Origin: Tragulus kanchil
Lineage: Eukaryota; Chordata; Mammalia; Artiodactyla; Tragulidae
Length of the DNA stretch: 64,000 bases
Direction of reading: 5' to 3'
NCBI GenBank assembly: GCA_022376925.1
Contig: JAIOJX010000002.1
Span: 41,935,501 to 41,999,500, forward strand
A program made the position numbers and the translations under genes. How positions within the stretch are numbered: the stretch's first letter is position 1; each line of letters opens with the position of its first letter. Positions 1-11,690 of this stretch are shown here, one piece after another. A model generated the notes under the pieces. That model saw nothing but the letters and a program-made list of their open reading frames with translations, ran no database searches and was not told where the DNA came from.

Positions 1-1481
1 TATGGTTTAAGATTTTTTAAAAACAAATTTGGTATTTAGTGAGTGGAGGCGTGCCCATTCACTCTTTAACTGAGAATGTGGGTAGGGCTCATGACAAACA
101 CTGCTGACAGTGTTGCATCACCAACACTGCACCAGGGATTCATTCATATGTCAGCGTCTGGAGAGGGAATTCAGACGGCTCCAGCTTGTACAGGGGCCTC
201 AGAAGTCACAGAATACAGGAGCCTTTCTCAGATCCAGCAGGTTGATTGGTGGAAAAGCATTCACCAAGTGACTGAAATGTGGTTTATTGTATGTCTGGAC
301 AATGAAAATTCTCGGAAAGTTGCAGGAACTCTTGGGTGTTGATCTGTGTGGCCTGGTGTGTACTGTTTTAAATAGTGCCAGTCTAGTAACAGCATTTTAG
401 GTACTGGCATGACCCCCGCTTTAGTTATGAAGAAGTTTAAGTTCAGAAAATCTAATGTGATGAAGATAAAATTGGCAGTGTATAGCAGAGGTGGGACTTA
501 AACCAAGGTCAGTCTGACATCAGACCATGCATCTCCTGCTTTGTTCTCTTTCTTAGCACTTTCTGTTGTGTTTTGGCACAATTTTTGTTACTGAATAAAG
601 TATGGGATTTCTGCCTTGAAAATAAAGTTTGCAGTTACTGCCAGAAATGTGGTGGTTCTTTTTTTAAATTGCCTTTTCCAGTGATTTGTCCCTGAAAAAG
701 GAAATGGTCAGGTCAGAAACTTCAGTTGGTGTAGGGAATCAGACTTCTAGTTTATAGAGGAAATCTCTCTCACTATATTCTCACTGAATTCATCTTTAGC
801 GTATTTTACTGTCCACTTTCAAATGGAAATAGACTGTTCCTCAGTGATGTGTGTATCTGGATAAAGGAGAATTAGTGTCTACTCTGGGAAATTAAAATAA
901 CACACAGTTATAAATGTCAGGGTTCTACTTCAGTGTTTTTATCAGTTTTTTTTTAGGTAATGTGGGTGTTATTTGGATAGGAAGATAAAAGAAACATACT
1001 TGAACCAGGAGATAAATCGTCAAATAAGAAGATGGGGAAAAAAAGGAAGTATAAACCTTTAACTTACTATTTCTGAAATTGACTTGATTCTTCAGTTTAG
1101 ACATACTTCCTAAAACTATGGTTTAAGATTTTTAATAACAAATTTGGTATTTAGTGAGTGGAGGCGTGCCCATTCACTCTTTAACTGAGAATGTGGGTAG
1201 GGCTCATGACAAACACTGCTGACAGTGTTGCATCACCAACACTGCACCAGGGATTCATTCATATGTCAGCGTCTGGAGAGGGAATTCAGACGGCTCCAGC
1301 TTGTACAGGGGCCTCAGAAGTCACAGAATACAGGAGCCTTTCTCAGATCCAGCAGGTTGATTGGTGGAAAAGCATTCACCAAGTGACTGAAATGTGGTTT
1401 ATTGTATGTCTGGACAATGAAAATTCTCGGAAAGTTGCAGGGAACTCTTGGGTGTTGATCTGTGTGGCCTGGTGTGTACTG
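1..1481. repeat. Tandem direct duplication D1 (left copy cut by window edge)
   Basis: Bases 1-368 match 1117-1481 almost perfectly at an offset of about 1115, then the sequences part abruptly after a shared gtgtactg. If the duplication is strictly tandem, the right copy is 369-1481 and the left copy starts about 750 bases before the window. Differences seen are one short indel near base 15 and one extra g in a g run near 1441. No mobile element explains the unit. The open frames at 76-342 and 1191-1643 share this sequence and show no coding signal. Confidence 0.85.
425..535 (-). repeat. MIR-like SINE relic
   Basis: The stretch resembles the reverse complement of the MIR core: a gcagaggtgggacttaaacc segment, then a caaggtcagtctgac segment. 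The match is by recognition of the consensus and is diverged. The rest of 536-1116 shows nothing I recognise. Confidence 0.45.
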
Positions 1482-2690
1482 AGCACATGGCATACTGGAA
1501 CTGGGGCTCCTACAGCTCAGGAACTGCACTTTACATTTTGTTTTATTTCATTTTATTTAAAATCTGTTAGCCACAGGAGGCTGGGTATAGAAGGTGACTC
1601 TGTGATTTTGTTGTCATCAGAGACCTCTGTGCATCTGATCTAAGGTCCCTGCACGGCAGCTTGTCAGACCAGCCCTCCGGGGCTCTCACTGACCTGTGGG
1701 CCGGGCCCTGCCACGTCTGGTCCTTCCAGGAATGGTGTGGGACCTTTCTTGCCATATTCGAACGATGGTCCCCTCCTCCCTCTGTGGAAAAGAGCAGACT
1801 GGCTTTAAAGCTATTCCCTTGTGTTTCAGCCCTGCCATGGACCCTTGGTGTGGATGTGGTTGTTGCTGTACCTCCTTTGAAGATGGGGTTCGTCCTCCTT
1901 ATTGTGAGTGTAAGGTCAGGAGGAAAGGAGGGTGACAGAAAAGAGGACGCAGGAGTCGGCTGGACTGCTAGAACAAACAGGGTTTATTCAGAACAGCCGA
2001 CTGTCTTGGAAGAAAAGGACAGTGAGAACAGCATCAACGGGTTTGCCAACAGGGGTTACATATCTGATCAGGGCGGGAAAAGCTAGGGTTGGCAACATTT
2101 TTTGTAGATCAGGTGGCATCATTTCAGGAAGGGGGTCCTCCCAGAATCAGGAGCCTGGTCGTGGTGCCCCAGTAGGGTGTACGCCAGAGGCCTGGTCCTT
2201 ACCTGACCTTTGCAGAGGCACACAGTGCTGTGAGAAGGGATGGGACTTCAGCAGGGGGACGGGACCTTAGCAGGAGCATACAAGCTCTGCACAGGTGATG
2301 GGGGCCTCCCTGCAGTCCTGACAATGAGGAGGACTGAACCAGAGTCTGGCCCGTGCAGTAGCACTCAGCAGTCTAACCATCGAGGATCATCAGCACAGGA
2401 GGCTCCATGCAGAAGAGCACCTGGAGGGGAATAGCACGGCAGTGTTTGCTGCTCATACGTAGAATTCTTACTGGCCTTTAGGAGGAGAAGGAAAATGGGC
2501 CTCAGATGAATAACACTGAGGAACCCTAGCTTTTGCTAAACAAGAGATAGAGACTACATTGAAGTGACTGAAGATGGACCTCTTGGAGCAACAGCAGCGC
2601 TGGCAGCTTCCATCTGCATGTGCGAAGCTGCTCCAGGACCTCCACACCACGCTGTTGTTTCACACACACTGCTTGTAGCCACTGTTGATG
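1482..2690. other. Unannotated non-coding stretch
   Basis: I see no recognisable transposon, RNA gene or convincing coding exon. Several open frames of 60-141 codons overlap on both strands, which is expected of GC-rich non-coding DNA. None carries a recognisable domain. Confidence 0.5.
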
Positions 2691-2699
2691 CTGCCATGT

Positions 2700-2812
2700 G
2701 GTGGAAACCAAGTCACAGATTACATTTACCACACTCACACAGCTAGGAAGGGGCAAAGCCGAAACTTAAGCCCAGGCTTCTTAGAACCCAAACCATATCT
2801 TCTCTCCTGGCT
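2700..2812 (-). repeat. MIR-like SINE relic
   Basis: A cacacagctaggaaggggca segment followed by aagcccaggcttcttagaac reads as the reverse complement of the conserved MIR centre. It is diverged but keeps the order of the two core motifs. The following bases to about 3230 hold only possible very old repeat traces. Confidence 0.55.
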
Positions 2813-3232
2813 GCCAAGCCATCGTTTGCTGGGCATAGCAGCTCTGTGCTTGGACTCGTGCCCTCAGACCTTCCATTCTTCCACAGTCTAATCTTACATG
2901 CGTACCTTGGACAGATTTGTTCTCTAAAGATGCTGTCGTGTAAGGTCTCATTTATCTGTGCAGAAGGCACACTCATTTCTTCAAACATACACCCGATGAA
3001 CAGGAATGGAGTGGTTTTGGTTTCATTAATTTAGGAAACATTGAGTTCCTCACACATGCCAGCTAGTGTCTGGCACTCAGAAACAAAGATAAAGAAGAGT
3101 CAGATGATATATTCTAGGATACGAGGGGTTTAGTTGTAGAGGCCGACGTAAACATTGCAAAAAGCGCTAGAGAGCAGAAAGAGAAGGGATGCTTTTGCCA
3201 AGGAAGCCAGAACAAGAGGCGACACCCATTAG

Positions 3233-5558
3233 AAAAACATTTTGTTTGTAATAAGCGTTATTGTTGAACCAGCCAGACAAGACCTCCCACAGGGATAACA
3301 ATCTATGGGTGACCTAATTACCTGGAGAAATCCATCCTCATCTCCCCTCAGAAGCCCCAGGTCCCCTCTCTGGCAGCTCTAGCATTGTTCTGCTGCACTC
3401 AGGTGTTCCCGTGTTGTGTGTCCCTGTGTAGGCCATCAGCCCCGCAGGAGACACTCGGAGTTCCACGTGGTAGTGGGGAGACGGGTACACCAGCCAGCTC
3501 TGTCCCTGGGCTTTCAGTTGAGACTAAATTGTAAACAGATTTAGCTAACTAGCCATTAAAAGAGAGAAGGAAAGAAGTAAGGAAATTCCTTCTGTTTGTT
3601 TTCTTTAGGTCACAGCATTAATCCTATTAGTTGTCTTTGCCACCCTTTTCCTAGACAATCAATAAACAAATTGATTTTGTGTCTGATATGAAGTAAGTAC
3701 TGTTTGTTTATGAGCTGCTAATGGGGTATGTCACACTTTCATAGTGTTGACAAGTGCTAGACAATGAAAAAAGATTTCAGTTGATTTTCCTTCTCTGCCC
3801 TTGGTGACATTAAAAAGCAGTCTGTTTTTTCCTGTTTACCTGAGTTCTGTCCATTAACACTTTCAGTAAAGAGCAGTGGAAATAGTTCTGACAAACATTC
3901 TGACAAACTGTTCTTTTTATTGAACATATAGGGCTGTCACTCGCGCTCGCTCATTTTCAAGTGATCTCCAGCAGTAGGGCTAGTCGGGCTCCACACTCTA
4001 GCTTTCTGTGTTTGTCACTGTGTGTGATAATCCTTCATTGCAGGCCATCCTGCCACTGCTGCTGCCTCTTCGAGGATGTCCTGAGAGTTGCTAGAAAGTA
4101 AACACACATTCTTCAGATTTCTTAACAGGAGGGTCAGTGCAGGTGCAGCATCATAAAGGTATTCGCTGGTGGTGTTGGTTGTCTTTTGATTTATCAAGCA
4201 AGGTTTAACACCTTGTTGTTCAGTCGCTAAGTCACGTCTGGCTCTTTGTGGCCCCATGGACTGCAGCACGCCAGGCTTCCCTGTCCTTCACCATCTCCCT
4301 GAGCTTGCTCAGATGCATTGTCCATTGAGTCGGTGATGCCATCCAGCCATCTCATCCTCTGTCATCACCTTCTCCTCTTGCCCTCAGTCTTTCCCAAAAC
4401 ATTTTGTTTGTAATAAGCGTTATTGTTGAACCAGCCAGACAAGACCTCCCACAGGGATAACAATCTATGGGTGACCTAATTACCTGGAGAAATCCATCCT
4501 CATCTCCCCTCAGAAGCCCCAGGTCCCCTCTCTGGCAGCTCTAGCATTGTTCTGCTGCACTCAGGTGTTCCCGTGTTGTGTGTCCCTGTGTAGGCCATCA
4601 GCCCCGCAGGAGACACTCGGAGTTCCACGTGGTAGTGGGGGGGACGGGTACACCAGCCAGCTCTGTCCCTGGGCTTTCAGTTGAGACTAAATTGTAAACA
4701 GATTTAGCTAACTAGCCATTAAAAGAGAGAAGGAAAGAAGTAAGGAAATTCCTTCTGTTTGTTTTCTTTAGGTCACAGCATTAATCCTATTAGTTGTCTT
4801 TGCCACCCTTTTCCTAGACAATCAATAAACAAATTGATTTTGTGTCTGATATGAAGTAAGTACTGTTTGTTTATGAGCTGCTAATGGGGTATGTCACACT
4901 TTCATAGTGTTGACAAGTGCTAGACAATGAAAAAAGATTTCAGTTGATTTTCCTTCTCTGCCCTTGGTGACATTAAAAAGCAGTCTGTTTTTTCCTGTTT
5001 ACCTGAGTTCTGTCCATTAACACTTTCAGTAAAGAGCAGTGGAAATAGTTCTGACAAACATTCTGACAAACTGTTCTTTTTATTGAACATATAGGGCTGT
5101 CACTCGCGCTCGCTCATTTTCAAGTGATCTCCAGCAGTAGGGCTAGTCGGGCTCCACACTCTAGCTTTCTGTGTTTGTCACTGTGTGTGATAATCCTTCA
5201 TTGCAGGCCATCCTGCCACTGCTGCTGCCTCTTCGAGGATGTCCTGAGAGTTGCTAGAAAGTAAACACACATTCTTCAGATTTCTTAACAGGAGGGTCAG
5301 TGCAGGTGCAGCATCATAAAGGTATTCGCTGGTGGTGTTGGTTGTCTTTTGATTTATCAAGCAAGGTTTAACACCTTGTTGTTCAGTCGCTAAGTCACGT
5401 CTGGCTCTTTGTGGCCCCATGGACTGCAGCACGCCAGGCTTCCCTGTCCTTCACCATCTCCCTGAGCTTGCTCAGATGCATTGTCCATTGAGTCGGTGAT
5501 GCCATCCAGCCATCTCATCCTCTGTCATCACCTTCTCCTCTTGCCCTCAGTCTTTCCC
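3233..5558. repeat. Tandem direct duplication D2, unit about 1163 bp
   Basis: Copy 1 is about 3234-4395 and copy 2 is 4396-5558. They are adjacent: copy 1 ends in ctttccc and the next base begins copy 2 with aaaacattttg. The visible internal difference is a run change (ggggaga against gggggga) near 3478/4640. The unit ends inside a BovB LINE, so copy 1 carries a BovB piece cut mid-element at 4395 while copy 2 continues into the rest of it. A junction in the middle of a LINE, unrelated to that element's ends, argues against a transposition origin. Confidence 0.95.
4214..4395 (-). mobile_element. BovB LINE 3' end, cut at the D2 junction
   Basis: Starts with the typical reverse-complement 3' terminus gttgttcagtcgctaagtc followed by gaccccatgg-like and ccaggcttccctgtcc segments, in the order found in BovB. 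It stops abruptly at 4395 where D2 copy 2 begins. The same segment recurs intact at 5377-5558 and continues there. Confidence 0.9.
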
Positions 5559-6402
5559 AGCATCAGGGTCTTTTCCAGTGAGTCGGCTTTTGGCATCAGC
5601 TGGCCAAGTATTACGGAACTTGAGCTTCAGCATCAGTCTTTCCAATGAATATTCAAGGTGGATAACAGTCCGGATTCCTATGCAGTATTGTTCTTTACAG
5701 CATTGGACTTCACTTTCTCTACCACAGCCAAGTGTCATTTCCACTGTGACCCAAGCACTTCACTCTTTTTGGAGCTTTCATTAATCGCCCTCAGCTCTTC
5801 CCCAGTAGCATATTGAACCAACCTTCCAATCTGGAGGACTTAACTTGCAGTGTCTTGTCTTTATGTGTTTTTATACTGTTTATGGGATTCTTTTTTTTTT
5901 TTTTTTTAAAGATTTATTTATTTGAGGAGGGTGGGGTGGGGAGGGAGGGGAGCAGGCGGGCCACTTCTATTGGTCTTTCATTTGTCCATTTTCATCCATT
6001 TTTGTTCTTTGGCCCGTGTGGGCCTCCCATCGCGGTGGCCTCTGTTGTCTCAGAGCACCGGCTCTGGGTGCATGTGCTCCAGAGTTCTGGCTTGGTCATT
6101 GGACACATCGGTCCAGCCGCTCCGCGGCACGTGGGATCTTCCCAGGCCAGGGATCAAACCGGCGCCCCCTGCGCTGCAAGGCGGTGTCCTTACCCACTGG
6201 ACCACCAGGGAAGCCCTGTTTATGGGATTCTTAAGGCAAAATACTGGAGTGGTTTGCTATTTCCTCCTCCAATGGATCACATTTTGTCAGAATGCTCTAG
6301 TATAACCCATTCGTCTTAGGGGGCTGTGCATGACATGGCTCATAGCTTCATTGAGTTACATGTACCCCTTCACCCCAACAAGGCTGTGGCCCATAAAGGG
6401 GA
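5377..6402 (-). mobile_element. BovB LINE fragment, antisense, interrupted by a SINE
   Basis: This runs from the BovB 3' end through the reverse-transcriptase C-terminal region in antisense. Recognisable parts are the catcaggtcttttcc and ttccaatgaatattca segments, then a less conserved internal piece around 5690-5880 and its continuation at 6216-6402 (tggtttgctatttcctcc). A young SINE at 5891-6215 splits it, with a 15 bp target duplication. Frames are broken, so no active LINE protein is made. Confidence 0.85.
5891..6215 (-). mobile_element. Young tRNA-derived SINE ('family A'), antisense
   Basis: Read on the minus strand it has a tRNA-like head with an A box (tggtccagtgg) and a B-box region, a middle with cacgtgccgcggagcggctg and gagctctggagc-like motifs, a C-rich pyrimidine block, and an AAAT/CTTTAAA tail. 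Flanking 15 bp target duplications are ctgtttatgggattc at 5876-5890 and 6216-6230. Insertion is within the BovB fragment, so it is younger than BovB. Confidence 0.9.
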
Positions 6403-6459
6403 ATAATTTCAGTATTTGTATTAATGTTACATGATGGTTTCTTCCATCCTTTTACTTTC

Positions 6460-6789
6460 TTTTTTTTAAAGATTTATTTATTTATTTATTTTTGGGCGGG
6501 GGGCAGGTTGGGGAGGGAGGGGAGTGGGCGTGCCACTTCTATTGGTCTTTCATTTCTCTATTTTCATCTGTCTTTGTTCTTTGGCTCCTGTGGGCCTCCC
6601 GTCGTGGTGGCGTCTGTTGTCGCAGAGCGCCAGCTCTGGGTGCATGCGCTCCAGAGCTCCAGCTTGGTGATTGGACACATCAGTCCAGCCGCTCCGCGGC
6701 ACGTGGGATCTTCCCAGGCCAGGGATCGAACTGGCACCCCTTGCACTGCAAGGCGGTGTCCTTATCCACTGGACCACCAGGGGAAGCCC
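6460..6789 (-). mobile_element. Young tRNA-derived SINE 'family A', antisense
   Basis: Full-length copy: T-rich head (complement of the A tail), attta repeats, G-rich block, central cacgtgggatcttccc, and the tRNA-like terminus ending ccaccaggggaagccc. Perfect 16 bp target duplications ccatccttttactttc lie at 6444-6459 and 6790-6805. It sits at the edge of antisense L1 sequence. Confidence 0.92.
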
Positions 6790-6805
6790 CCATCCTTTTA
6801 CTTTC

Positions 6806-8400
6806 ATCCTACCCATCCTTATATTTGAAATGAGTTTCTTGTAGACAGCATAAAGGTTGATCATATTTTTTAATCCACTTTGCTAATCTCTTCTAATTAC
6901 TTTGTTTGAATTGTCTACATTTAATGTAATTATTGACATATTAGGACGTAAATCTGCCTTTATATTCTTTGTTTTCTCTGTGCTGTTCTCTCTGTTTTTC
7001 ATTTTTTGAGAGTATTTCCCAGGGTTTATGTGGATTGCTTGCACAGTTTTTAGAATTTTATTTTAATTTATTTGTAATGTTTTTGTTTTTAATAGCCATG
7101 TTACTGGCTATAGGCATTACATTTAAAAATTTTTTATTTGTTTATTTGGCTGGGCTAGGTTTTACTTGTGGCATGTGAACTCTTAGGTTCTGCGTGTCTT
7201 AGTTGTGGATGCAGGCTCTGAGTTGCAGCCTGTGGGCTCTCTTAGCTGCAGATGCAGGCTCCTAGTTGCGGCGTGTGGACTCTAGTTCCCCACCCGGGAA
7301 TGGCACTTGGGCCCTCTGCATTGGGAGCACAGAGTCTTTACCGCTGGACCACCAGGGAAGTCCCCTTTAAGGCATTACGTTTTATACATATAACTTCCAA
7401 GTCTATCTGGTCAATATTTTGCCAATTTTTGTGAAGTGAAATCTTCCCTCTTATAGCTTTTCACTGTCCTCATTTATAGTAAATATTAAATATTTCCTCT
7501 GCATATACTAGAACCATATCTGTACTTTAATTCTTGCTTCAACTCCAGATATATTTTCAAAAACTCAACAGCAGTAGGAACACCAGTCGTGTTTACCTGT
7601 ATCTTTCCATTTTGTTTCTTCTTCCTCACACCTCTTCGGGTTCTGTTCATTGTTTTTTTGGTCTGTTTTTTCTTTGTGGTTTATAGTTGTGATTCCTATT
7701 ATTTTATCTTGAAGTTCACTGATCCTTTTCTCAGTTCTCTTCATTCTGCTGTTGAATGTATTCAGTGTGTTCTTTATTTTCATTATTTCATTTCCTAGTT
7801 CTAAAATTTCCATTAAAAAAATCTGTCTTTACCAAGACACTATATTTCTTTGCTGAGGCTTTGTTTTTTCATTTGTCTTATTGTGTATTTGTAATTGTCT
7901 CTGAAGCATGATTTTGATGGCTGCTTTTGAATCTTTGTAAAGTATTTCTAACGTCTGTGCCATCTCAACATTGTCATCTATTAATTGTCTGTTTTCATTC
8001 AAGTGAAATTTTTTCTGATTCGTAGTGTAATAAGTGATTTTAGATGGTAACCTGTGCGTGTTGGGTATTATGCTATGAGATCCTGAATCTTATTTAAACC
8101 AGTTTTCGGTGACTTTGACCAATACTGCTCTGAAAAGAGAAGTGGGGAGTGGGATCCTCACTACCTGGTGGAGGGAGACGTCAGGATCCCCCTCACTCCT
8201 GCCCCCTACATGGCCCCCACTGATTGCAGTGCAGGGGTGGAGGGAGGCTGAGTGGTGTGAAAGCCCTAATTATACTTGGCCTCCTCTGATAACTGCTGCT
8301 TGGGCTGAGGGAGGGGCTTGGCTATGGGTGTCTGAGGTCTCCCCTCTAATGGGGGTGTGGGCATGACCACCTCTCTCACACCAGCCCCACTGGTCTGCAG
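6806..8400 (-). mobile_element. Old L1 fragment, antisense (approximate limits)
   Basis: The left part (tgaaatgagtttcttgtaga onward) reads as antisense L1 ORF2-type sequence. The part at 7565-7813 read on the minus strand resembles an L1 ORF1-type coiled coil, with heptad-like runs such as NTLNTFNSRMKRTEKRISEL. The right part grades into GC-richer sequence like an old L1 5' region, so the right limit is uncertain. D3 begins inside it at about 7691, so the right half is repeated at 8823-9500. A CHR-type SINE interrupts it at 7126-7365. Confidence 0.65.
7126..7365 (-). mobile_element. CHR-type tRNA-derived SINE, antisense
   Basis: Ends with the reverse-complement SINE head ggaccaccagggaagtcccc and has typical gttgcggcgtgtggactc-like repeats within. 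The flanks ggcattacattta (7113-7125) and ggcattacgttta-like (7371-7384) form an imperfect target duplication. The copy is clearly more diverged than family A. Confidence 0.8.
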
Positions 8401-9949
8401 AGACTGCCCATGACAGCCTGTTGAGGGCCAATGTGTGGCCCCTCTTGCCCTTAGCTGGTGTGTGTGGCCATGGGTCATGGCGTTTCTGTGCTGTTTGCCA
8501 AGAGTAAGCAGTGATTTCCTCAAAGTTTTCTGTCTCGCTGGACTGCCCCTTCCTTGTTCTTCAGTTGGAGAGAGTGAGCTTTTGAGGGTGTGTTTGTCTG
8601 CACCTACGGCTGCTTCTGGGCTAGAAAGACAGCCCAGAGCTTGCTGCTGTGTCGCTCCTTGGTCCCAGCTGGGCATCCTCCTCCTCCTCCTCTCCCCTTT
8701 CAGGTTCCTATTGTTCTGTTTCTAGGCAGCATCAGACATCCATTCCCGGTGTCTAGTGGAAGAAACAGGGAAAGGATGTCTACTCCTCTTCATAGAAATA
8801 GAAGTCCTAAATCTCCCTTAATGATTCCTTTTATTAAGTTCACTGATCCTTTTCTCAGTTCTCTTCATTCTGCTGTTGAATGTATTCAGTGTGTTCTTTA
8901 TTTTCATTATTTCATTTCCTAGTTCTAAAATTTCCATTAAAAAAATCTGTCTTTACCAAGACACTATATTTCTTTGCTGAGGCTTTGTTTTTTCATTTGT
9001 CTTATTGTGTATTTGTAATTGTCTCTGAAGCATGATTTTGATGGCTGCTTTTGAATCTTTGTAAAGTATTTCTAACGTCTGTGCCATCTCAACATTGTCA
9101 TCTATTAATTGTCTGTTTTCATTCAAGTGAAATTTTTTCTGATTCGTAGTGTAATAAGTGATTTTAGATGGTAACCTGTGCGTGTTGGGTATTATGCTAT
9201 GAGATCCTGAATCTTATTTAAACCAGTTTTCGGTGACTTTGACCAATACTGCTCTGAAAAGAGAAGTGGGGAGTGGGATCCTCACTACCTGGTGGAGGGA
9301 GACGTCAGGATCCCCCTCACTCCTGCCCCCTACATGGCCCCCACTGATTGCAGTGCAGGGGTGGAGGGAGGCTGAGTGGTGTGAAAGCCCTAATTATACT
9401 TGGCCTCCTCTGATAACTGCTGCTTGGGCTGAGGGAGGGGCTTGGCTATGGGTGTCTGAGGTCTCCCCTCTAATGGGGGTGTGGGCATGACCACCTCTCT
9501 CACACCAGCCCCACTGGTCTGCAGAGACTGCCCATGACAGCCTGTTGAGGGCCAATGTGTGGCCCCTCTTGCCCTTAGCTGGTGTGTGTGGCCATGGGTC
9601 ATGGCGTTTCTGTGCTGTTTGCCAAGAGTAAGCAGTGATTTCCTCAAAGTTTTCTGTCTCGCTGGACTGCCCCTTCCTTGTTCTTCAGTTGGAGAGAGTG
9701 AGCTTTTGAGGGTGTGTTTGTCTGCACCTACGGCTGCTTCTGGGCTAGAAAGACAGCCCAGAGCTTGCTGCTGTGTCGCTCCTTGGTCCCAGCTGGGCAT
9801 CCTCCTCCTCCTCCTCTCCCCTTTCAGGTTCCTATTGTTCTGTTTCTAGGCAGCATCAGACATCCATTCCCGGTGTCTAGTGGAAGAAACAGGGGAAAGG
9901 ATGTCTACTCCCTCTTCATAGAAATAGAAGTCCTAAATCTCCCTTAATG
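7691..9949. repeat. Tandem direct duplication D3, unit about 1124 bp
   Basis: Copy 1 is about 7691-8822 and copy 2 about 8823-9949. Offset is 1124 across the unit. Copy 2 starts with a degraded version (gattccttttattaagttc) of the copy 1 start, missing about ten bases near 7700. Other differences are homopolymer changes near the end (caggg against cagggg, actcctc against actccctc). Matching open frames at 8109 and 9233, 8435 and 9559, and 8266 and 9390 are products of this duplication. Confidence 0.95.
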
Positions 9950-10864
9950 TTAAGCAGCTCTGCCTATGTGGAATGGAACCTAGAGAGTGAAAGGAACCAG
10001 GAGAATGTTGTCCCTACTCAAGGGCGAGCCACCACAGTGACTGTGCCCCTTTGTTAGTGAAGGTGGAGTTCCTTTGGTGTCTGGCGTCGTGGTCTGTGAA
10101 AGAGGGCATCCGTGAAGTGTCTGAAAGTCTTTCTGTTGTAACATTTCCTTATCTGCTGGGCAGTTCTGTGCCCCCCAGATCTAGTCCTTTCCTGTGAGGG
10201 GCCTTGAGACTGCTGTCCAATGGCCTGAAGGACCTGAGGCTGCTCCCACTGGTTGGAGCATTGTCGCCTCCTCACCCGCACTCCTGATGCAGGGACTGGT
10301 CCTAGCAGCAGAGCCAGAGGCACTGTGCCACGTGAGGCCAGGGTACTGTCCCCGGGGCTGTCTTGGTTGTGTCCTCAGCCAGCATACATTACCCTTTGTA
10401 CTTGAGCTTTGTCAAGAAGGTGAGGGGAATCCAGCATTGCAAATAAATTTGTATTTCCCTTTGCAGGCAAAAGCTTACTATCCCAGGTGGAAGTTGCCCT
10501 GTTATTCTGAATACTTACTTTTGTCAGAAGATTGTTGCCAAAGAAGATTCCAGAGCAGCCCGTGACGGGCGCGGGTGGGATGCGCCCTGTCCGAGGAGGA
10601 GCAGCACTCTGGCGCAGATGTTCCGAGTAAAGAACCTGACCGCTCACTCGCCTGAAACCCAGGTAGACTGTCGTAACTTACAGGGTTTTTACTTTGTAAT
10701 TATATTGCGTTTAATCACTTCAATATTTATAGAAGTTTACCTTTGGTCCTCTTCAAGTATTCAGCAAATATGTATGGTATCTTTAATTTATTAAAACATG
10801 AGTTTTCTTCTATTTTTTCTGTTCTCATGACTGCCTAAGAATTTTCTTAAGCCTCTTTTGTTTT
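9950..10864. other. Unannotated non-coding stretch
   Basis: No recognisable element or gene. Only short overlapping frames without domains are present, followed by AT-rich DNA up to the SINE at 10879. Confidence 0.5.
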
Positions 10865-10878
10865 AAGAAAATCATCCT

Positions 10879-11216
10879 AGGCTTCCCCTGGTGGTCCAGT
10901 GGGTTAGGACACCGCCTTGCAGTGCAAGGGGCGCCGGTTCGAGCCCTGGCCTGGGAAGATCCCACGTGCTGCGGAGCAGCTGGACTGGTGTGTCCAATTA
11001 CCGAGCCGGAGCTCTGGAGCACATGTGCCCAGAGCCTGCGCTCTGGAACGACAGACGCCACCGCGACAGGAGGCCCACAAGAGCCAAAGAACAAAGACAG
11101 ATGAAAATAGAGAAATGAAAGACCAATAGAAGTGGCCTGCCTGCTCCCCTCCCTCCCCAACCTGACTCCTGCCCAAAATAAATAAATAAATAAATCTTTA
11201 AAAAAAAAAAAAAAAA
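10879..11216 (+). mobile_element. Young tRNA-derived SINE 'family A', sense
   Basis: Full-length sense copy: ggcttcccctggtggtccag head, A box tggtccagtgg, B box ggttcgagccc, the cacgtgctgcggagcagctg middle, C-rich block, (aaat)n, ctttaaaa and an A tail of about 20. Target duplications are aagaaaatcatcct (10865-10878) and aagaaaaccatcct (11217-11230), with one mismatch. Confidence 0.92.
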
Positions 11217-11544
11217 AAGAAAACCATCCTCTTCTTTTCATGATATCTCTAACCCTTGAGATGAAAAAAGCTGTGTAAACTTGAGGTTACAATTGGAAAT
11301 TGCTTTTTGGACTGTTAGTGACTGTGGGCCATGACCCCCACCATGATGAACTTGGGGCGCACTAAGCTGCACCTGAGGTTGTCGCAGAGGACACTCCTGG
11401 AGCACTCTGGGCTCCAAGCGTCTGACGGCCACACACCTGCCTCAGTGTCGCCTGGCTCCCTGGGTCAGCGCCACGCAGATGCTGATGGTGACCTCGTGAG
11501 GGAGTATCAGAAAGAAAAGCAAACGGACTTTGCTTTTTTGCTCG

Positions 11545-11690
11545 AACAGGTACCAAGTTCGGGTCCTGCCTGAGCCACTTCCTGCTGGTGACCTTAAGCA
11601 GGACACTTAGCTCCTGTCTCAATGTGCCCATCTGTAAAGCGAAGGTGACACTGCACCTGCCTCCTTGGGTCGTGAGGGTCAGTGTTTGTT
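11545..11690 (+). repeat. MIR SINE
   Basis: A good sense-strand MIR match: tcgggtcctgcctgagccac, then gaccttaagcaggacactta, then cccatctgtaaagcg. This is the canonical order of the MIR core and 3' half. The flanking bases 11231-11544 and 11691-11934 show nothing further that I recognise. Confidence 0.8.

Noticed and set aside
1661..2086. 141-codon plus-strand frame
   Set aside because: It overlaps several other frames on both strands, has no domain, and shows no splice-site pattern supporting an exon.
10890..10960. tRNA-like A and B boxes, as in all family A and CHR SINEs
   Set aside because: The cloverleaf is degraded and continues into a SINE body, so these are SINE heads and not tRNA genes.
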